From Gari tellinella (Eukaryota > Mollusca > Bivalvia > Cardiida > Psammobiidae): DNA of 64,000 nt. The position numbers were made by a program, and so were the translations under genes. Below the pieces are notes generated by a model. That model had not been told where the DNA came from. It worked only from the letters and a program-made list of their open reading frames with translations, and did not search any database. Location: the NCBI GenBank assembly GCA_922989275.2, contig OV277872.1:29094119-29158118 (forward strand). Reading direction: 5' to 3'. Below are positions 58,370-64,000 of this stretch, piece after piece. How positions within the stretch are numbered: the stretch's first letter is position 1; each line of letters opens with the position of its first letter.

Positions 58370-58660
58370 ACTCTAAAAACCCTTTCCTCCCTGAAACTTG
58401 CTATACAAGCTTAGTCTATTTCTGCATGACTATGTAGAGTTGATTCTAACAATATATTGCAAAATGACAAACAGTGTAGACCCGGTTGGTACCACAACAG
58501 AGTCAGGTAAAGTGGGTAATTAAAGCATTAACATCATTAATAGTGAATATTTTAGGTGCCCTCTGATCACAGTCTACATTGTTTGCATTGGATTTGTGTA
58601 TTCTTCACAGGTACACATAACATTGTTGATGACGAGTATACTCGTCACTAGGGTTGAATG
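58370..58660. mobile_element. MITE family C-like copy with a disrupted hairpin
   Basis: TTTCCTCCCTGAAACTTG at the left, then ACAAACAGTGTAGACCCGG. The second arm (GCCCTCTGATCACAGTCTAC) comes only after a 70-bp unrelated stretch. Confidence 0.45.
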
Positions 58661-58758
58661 TGTTAACAGTGTTGACATACAATGATATTTTGAAGGTGTT
58701 TGCAAAGTTGAAAAAGTTTGGTTTGGATTAAGATCAGGCCCTACTATTTGTCAGTCAA

Positions 58759-58831
58759 ACATCTCCATAGCTGAGTTGGTAGAGCGTCCGCTTTCGAGGT
58801 AGGAGGTCATGGCTTCGATTCCCGGCATGTC
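58759..58831 (+). repeat. tRNA-like relic, anticodon possibly TCG
   Basis: A-box TAGCTGAGTTGG at 58,768 and B-box-like GCTTCGATTCC at about 58,812. A weak anticodon arm around TTTCGAG can be drawn, but the acceptor stem does not pair, so it is a pseudogene or SINE head. Confidence 0.35.
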
Positions 58832-59061
58832 ATAACAAAGACTATTATAATGGTAGTGCTATGAAGGTAACTGTAATATGCCCAGGTAAGTATGTCTGTA
58901 AATCAAAACTTAATGGACACCTCGTTTGTTGCAATAAAACAGTGTTACCTTTTACTACCTGAACTCAGATCTTGTTTCTGTAGATATTCTCTAATGTCCA
59001 TTTATGTCCCCACTCTCAATATAGATCACGGTACGGGTTTAAGATAACATTTTGTAAGATC

Positions 59062-59393
59062 AGGGTCCATGCTTATAAAGCGTTTCACAGGGCTCCAGAT
59101 AAGAGGGAGTTAAGCGAACAAATCCATCATTTTCTCTTTAATTTCAGCACCAAATCCTATGGTGTTACTACTCATTAGAATCATCTCTTCGAGACAATTC
59201 TAATGAGTAGTAACACCATAGGGTTTTATGCAGAAATAAAGATTTTAGTTTTTGAAATACTCCCCTCATCTGGGGCTCTGGTTTCAGTTCAGTTCTCGGA
59301 CTGATGATTGGTCAGGTTTGAGCAGATGTACAATCAAAAGCCTGAGAAGCGAACCTAGACTCTCACTCAAATACCTTATAAGCACTGGGCCAG
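59062..59393. mobile_element. MITE family K, interrupted copy
   Basis: CAGGGTCCATGCTTATAAAG at the left and CCTTATAAGCACTGGGCC at the right match 32,445-32,597. A family J element is inserted at 59,088-59,280. Confidence 0.6.
59088..59280. mobile_element. MITE family J nested in family K, 6-bp duplication
   Basis: CAGGGCTCCAGATAAGAGGG to CATCTGGGGCTCTG with GTTTCA on both sides (59,082-59,087 and 59,281-59,286). The hairpin TACTCATTAGAATCATCTCT is nearly perfect. Confidence 0.75.
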
Positions 59394-59642
59394 GTCTTGA
59401 TTGCAGCCATAGTTAAGTTATTGACTGTTACAGCGCTAAAACTGGAAATATCCCCCGTTGCAAACAGTGTAGACACTGTCACACAGATTGCCATATTTTA
59501 AAATATTTTAGGGACAAAACCCCTATGACTAAAAATAATCTCAGGTCATTTATAAATCAGATAAAAGAAGAGTACATTTCAGGGAGACATGTCTGTACTA
59601 AACCCTATGGTGTGACTCTTCTCATTAGAATCATCACTTTAA

Positions 59643-59865
59643 CCCATTACCTCATAAAGATGCCTTTTTACGCCTCTAATTTGTTCCTCCACTGAAGAAA
59701 ATATTTGCAATTTATACAGTCATGAGTACTATACCATAAGGATTTTTTTCTTTATCCTTAAGCACAATATGATAGCTTAAAGCGCCTTTAGGCGAGTTCT
59801 GCTTTACTTTCAGTCTGCTTTAAGTGGGTACCTGTTTTCAAAATTTGAAACAGGCTATAGAGATA
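59643..59865. mobile_element. MITE family G, diverged copy
   Basis: TTAA-CCCATTACCTCATAAAG at the left; GAAACAGGCTATAG at the right; the hairpin is shortened. Confidence 0.5.
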
Positions 59866-59954
59866 TATCAGGTGTGTTTTTCGTTTTTTTGGTAATATCT
59901 GTTTCTGCCATATATGGACTAATTCATTATTGGATGTTCAAGAGAGAGGGGTCA

Positions 59955-60088
59955 GCAGAAAACCTGGACCCTTATCATATTAAGGAGCTTTCTGTTTAAT
60001 ACTGTCACCATGCTTTAAGCTGTCACCTGTCATAAACACCTAATAATTAACACAATTTAGTGGTTGCAATAGAGGAGTTTTACTGTAT
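59955..60088. mobile_element. Half of a Tigger/pogo-like MITE
   Basis: AGGAGCTTTCTGTTTAATAC, TAAGCTGTCACCTGTCATAA and AGGAGTTTTACTG-TA match the right half of the copy at 24,737. Confidence 0.5.
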
Positions 60089-60757
60089 ATAATGTAAAAT
60101 TTAACAGTTATAACAAGAAATATCTTTAAAAAAGATATTCGGCGGAATGAGTGGTTGAACTAAGGCTATATAGATGGGTGTGCAAAATTGAATTAAATTG
60201 AGGTTTTCAAAGAATATATATCTTGGATTGAAAAGCAAAAAATACAAGTATTCAATTGAAACAGTAACTTTTATTTAAAATGCAAAACTATCATATACAG
60301 AAATGCAAAACAAAACAATAATTTAACTCATATCCTAGCTACTGGTAGGAGATCCTCACATTAATCTATTGTTCCATTCATAGAGTTTCTTGAAACAAAC
60401 TATAGCATACACAAATGTACAGATACAACAATCTACTGTACTTCACTCTTGTAAATAATGATGAAACAACACAATTGTGTTTAACTCACTTGAGGCTATT
60501 CATATATAAAATATTGCTTTTAATGTATGGCAAATGTGTACAAATAGTTAACAATTAAAACAAATTGGTTGTAAACAATTACCAAACACCTTAGCTTCCT
60601 CTGTATTTCAGATCATATCTTAAAATAGAAGCATAAGGAAACTAAGAATCTGTGGCCTAATTATCAGACCAGTGTAGTAAACAGCCAGCCTGTATCTCTA
60701 AATTTTACACCCACAGTCCACATCATGTAAAACTGTAATGGGACATAAACCAGCCTA
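60089..60757. other. No feature seen
   Basis: AT-rich sequence; no gene or bounded repeat is supported. Confidence 0.4.
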
Positions 60758-60948
60758 CAGGGCTCCAGATAAGAGTGAGTAAACTAAACAAATCACATTT
60801 TTTCACCTCTTTTAGCACCAAACCCTATGGTATTACCACTCATTTTGATTGTCTTGAAGAGACAATTCATATGTATAGTGACACCACAGGGTTTAATGCA
60901 CAAATAAAGATTTTAAGTTTTGAAACAATTCCCTTATCTGGAGCCCTG
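60758..60948. mobile_element. MITE family J copy
   Basis: CAGGGCTCCAGATAAGAGTG to CTTATCTGGAGCCCTG with the central hairpin around TGTCTTGAAGAGACA. Confidence 0.68.
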
Positions 60949-61339
60949 GCTACTATCCAATCAGACTATTCAGTTTCAACAGGTGCTCTTAATTCTAAAT
61001 TTCTGATCAAATATTATTGGTTGAAATGTGTGGCCAAATATAAAGTGTGTCTAAATAGAAAACAGTCAGCTCCGCCGAAAAAGGTTAAATTGCCAAGACA
61101 TAATTTGCTGATGTAGCAGAATAGTTGGCTTTGTAACTCTGGGTTACATTTGTTGGCATTTTGCCAGCTCTTTATTGAAGTAGAGGGATGGAATTTTATG
61201 TGGGAGGTTTTGGTTTTGGGGACATTTTAAGTTGCTGTTACAGTACTCAATGGCAGTGCAAATTGTTTGTAACTATCAAGCCTTTGTCTTGTGAGCATTC
61301 CGATCATGTGGATTGCTAAAAGAGGTAAGTTATAACCCT

Positions 61340-61500
61340 TTACCACATTATAAGCCTGAGAAGTGTCGGGCCTCTCTAGACAAAATGAGATGGTTGTCCC
61401 ACAGGTTTCATTCTTTTACAGTTACCAGCTACTTTCACGCTTAGTGAGAGCAATAAGAGGGTGAGGGGTTCATTGAATGGACCGGGTAATGTCTTTAAAG
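61340..61500. repeat. Dispersed repeat L fragment
   Basis: GGGCCTCTCTAGACAAAATG and CCGGGTAATGTCTTTAAAG match repeat L at 12,050-13,470. Confidence 0.45.
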
Positions 61501-61600
61501 CAGGTTCAAAGAAAAGCAGAATGCTCCTTTACTTTTCTTTACTTCAACCTGCTTTCAGCCATCATCGGCTTATATGGGGGTAGTCCCCAGTTGATAGGTG

Positions 61601-61799
61601 CATAGAACCTCTCTATTACGACCTCTAAAAAGAAGGCTAATTGTCCGTATAAAAGACAGGTGACAGCTTAGAGCAATGTGAAATACAGAAAGCTCTTGTA
61701 GGAGCTTTCTGTTTCACTTCACATTGCTTTAAGCAGTCACCTGTCTTAAACGGCTAATATTTGACACAAATTGGTGGTCATAATAGAGAGGTTCTACTG
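61601..61799. mobile_element. Tigger/pogo-like MITE, copy 4
   Basis: ATAGAACCTCTCTATTACGA at the left, TAATAGAGAGGTTCTACTG-TA at the right; hairpin ACAGAAAGCTCTTGTAGGAG. Confidence 0.65.
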
Positions 61800-62248
61800 T
61801 ACAACAATTATCTCCATATCAAGTTACATGGTGTGTATTGTAGATAGAACAGACTGGACAGACAATATCCCAGGCAGCTGTTCCTACTGTCATGTTACAA
61901 TACATCAAGGCTGCTGCATCAGACAGACAGACTCACCTCATAGTAACAACTGTGAGGAAAGCTCCAATATGAGCTTTCTGCTTTTACTTTCATCCTAATT
62001 TGATGTGTTTTTAAAACAGTGTAGAACCAGATCAGAAAACTCCAGTAGGGTTTGCACTACAGTCTTATTTCATCTGTCTCGTCACTAACTTTGAAAACAT
62101 GTTCCATATTTTATTATTCAATTTAATAATTAATATGATATAATTATTTTCAATGTGAATAGAGTTTTATATGAATATTAGCACTCACTCAGCCTGTTTA
62201 AGTTGGAACTATTTCCCTCAGTGGAGGAATATTTAAATGATATATTAA

Positions 62249-62491
62249 CCCTTTGAACCCTAGTCCCGCATATTGGCGTTGTTTTCAAACAGTGTACATG
62301 TGAAAAGTACACTTGTCCTGTGCAAACAGTGAATACCCAGATCAGAGGGCTCCGAAAGGAGCCCTCTGATCAGGGTCTTCACTGTTTGTCATAATTCAAA
62401 ACATTGGCAAAAACAACCCTTAAAAGTCAGAAATGGACCAGACTAAAATGGAAACTTGAATTTTCCATTTAAAGTTTCAGGGAGGAAAGAG
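62249..62491. mobile_element. MITE family C, complete copy
   Basis: TTAA on both sides (62,245-62,248 and 62,492-62,495), ends CCCTTTGAACCCTAGTCCCG and GGAGGAAAGAG; perfect core GGGCTCCGAAAGGAGCCC. It carries the unoccupied version of the site into which family G inserted at 28,418. Confidence 0.75.
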
Positions 62492-62495
62492 TTAA

Positions 62496-63114
62496 TGGGG
62501 GAAAGGGTTAAGGAATAGTTACAAGGAAACACATTTGGATTTGGGTGTAATTTTGATGGGCTGATACTACTGACTGATAGACTGCATGTTACACTACAAG
62601 TGTTCTTCTTACATAACCCAACAGACAGTTCTCTACCTGTAATATACAGAATCAGAGGGTCATGACCTCTAGGTAGCACTGACCAGAAGTCAATGACTGA
62701 CCAGTCAGTGACCACTACAGTACAATACACAACATATATATGTGTCCGGTACAGTTTAACCCCCTTACACTGGTCAACTAACACATTGATAATTAAGACT
62801 TTTACCCTTTAATCTATAGCTAACATATAACTTTGTCACAAATATTGGCTTATATTCAACTTGCAGATGATCATTTTCTAGTGATATGGAGTTGAAACTT
62901 TTGCATGTCAGAAGTTCAGCAGACATCAGTTTTATGAAGTGGTTGGTCAGTTTAGGTTGGATTAGGGCTGGTGGTGGGTAGTGATCTGTATAGCCCTGTT
63001 ATATCACTAGGTCAAAGCCCTCAAGGCTAAACATTGTGTATTGGTCAAGCTTATGTTAACCTTTAAACTGTTGCATTTCCTAGATACTGACAAATTACAA
63101 TACTGCTTAAGCTA
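62496..63114. other. No feature seen
   Basis: The region contains an imperfect palindrome CAATGACTGACCAGTCAGTG near 62,692; no gene is supported. Confidence 0.4.
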
Positions 63115-63720
63115 TTATCCCATAGCCAGAGTGTTTCTCTGTTTTGAAGACAGATGACTATGTAAAGCAGGTTGAAAGTAAAGCATAATGTGCTTAAGGC
63201 ACATTCTGCTTTACTTTCAGCATGTTTTAACCCAGTTCTACATAGCCTGTTTCTAGTGCTAAAGATAGGTGATCACTTAAAGTAGATAGAAAGTACAACC
63301 TTAACTAAAGGTGCAATCTGCTTTACTTTCAGCCCAATTTAAAGTCACAATCTTCTAGGATATAGAAAATGATTTCTTATGGTAAATTATTCATAACTGT
63401 ATAAATTAGAACTTAGTCACTTTCTTCAGTGGAGGAGTATTTGAATTAAAGATTTAAATGCTATATTTATGTGATAATGGGAGCTTTATTCATTACTTTT
63501 TAAAATGGAACTATTTTCTTCAGTGCATGCCTTAAACTGCTTTAAGTGGCCTGACTGATCTTAAAAACTTAAAATAGGCTATGGGCCTGGGTTAAAGGCA
63601 AGTTACTGCTTAAAGCAGATAAAGAATAAAGCAGAATGCATCTTACAGCACAACTTGATTGAACTTTCACAGTGGTCACCTGTCTTCAAAAATAGAAGCA
63701 GGCTATGGGTTAAAGGGTTA
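63115..63720. repeat. Several MITE family G fragments
   Basis: Hairpins AAAGCATAATGTGC / GCACATTCTGCTTTACTTTC near 63,180 and further decayed cores near 63,280 and 63,620, with AGAAACAGGCTATGGG-like ends. Confidence 0.5.
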
Positions 63721-63724
63721 AAGA

Positions 63725-63967
63725 TAACCCTTTCAACCCTACAGCCCCGCTCTGTAGAGATTACTGATTACCGGTACATATGCAAACAGTGTAGACCCTG
63801 ATCAGAGGGCTCCTATTTTATAAGCCCGCTGATCAGGGTCTGCACTGTTTGATATTTTCATTAGTTTTTGTTGTCATAACATAAATGTAACAGTAGACAT
63901 GTAGGTTCATGTACTAGAAGAGTCCGAAAGGATACCCACAAGAGATATATTTAGGGTTGAAAGGGTT
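63725..63967. mobile_element. MITE family C-like element with its own TIRs
   Basis: AACCCTTTCAACCCTA at the left and TAGGGTTGAAAGGGTT at the right are inverted. The core is CAGTGTAGACCCTGATCAGA / CTGATCAGGGTCTGCACTG. Confidence 0.65.
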
Positions 63968-64000
63968 GAAGCAATGATGGTGCTAATCAGTCGATCAGTG

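Noticed and set aside
60240..60310. AATAAA on the minus strand as the 3' end of a host gene
   Set aside because: One hexamer in AT-rich DNA is not enough, and no minus-strand coding exon was found nearby.

Overview
The window is nuclear DNA of an animal, most likely a bivalve mollusc. It is AT-rich, has spliced genes, and is packed with short palindromic DNA-transposon relics (MITEs), tandem arrays and modular dispersed repeats. The animal assignment rests on intron-exon structure and two recognisable animal gene families; the bivalve assignment is an inference from the style of the repeats. All calls come from reading the sequence; no database search was possible.

The centrepiece is a complete 16,707-bp Polinton/Maverick element (33,020-49,726). 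It has perfect 6-bp target-site duplications (AACGAC), 161-bp terminal inverted repeats whose inner 142 bp are identical, and about 16 genes. These include a retroviral-type integrase, a protein-primed family-B DNA polymerase (split by one frame change at an A8 run), an A32/FtsK-type packaging ATPase, a double-jelly-roll major capsid protein, a likely penton-type minor capsid protein, several small membrane proteins, and two fibre-like proteins that share one repeated C-terminal domain. It is therefore best read as an integrated, very young virus of the Polinton (polintovirus) type. Four things stand out. (1) The terminal 19-bp hairpin has the same orientation at both ends although the rest of the TIR is inverted, a flip/flop configuration. 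(2) All but one of the genes start directly after an A-run (consensus TTWAAAAATG), and three divergent gene pairs are separated by only 15-31 bp. (3) The exception is a 202-aa gene that is spliced across a 597-bp intron holding an array of inverted TAACGG (Myb-type) sites. (4) The spike genes are duplicated.

Layout. 1-1,758: MITEs and tRNA-like relics. 1,759-11,812: a five-exon type II membrane C-type lectin gene, whose last exon has an in-frame TGA before the final cysteines; its introns hold a 115-bp satellite, a decayed Tc1-like transposon and a 38-bp minisatellite. 11,813-32,970: no gene recognised; dense nested MITEs and modular repeats. 32,969-50,024: the Polinton inside a MITE. 50,025-57,839: repeats, a LINE 3' end and a long modular repeat array. 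57,840-58,351: first coding exon of a ZNF395/ZNF704-type regulator. 58,352-64,000: probably its first intron, again full of MITEs.

Within the Polinton the genes form blocks. The left arm carries the spliced gene, the integrase (minus strand), a small zinc-finger gene and the polymerase. The middle is a six-gene minus-strand block running from capsid protein through ATPase to four small proteins. The right arm carries the large structural genes and the fibre-like genes. No adenovirus-type maturation protease was recognised.
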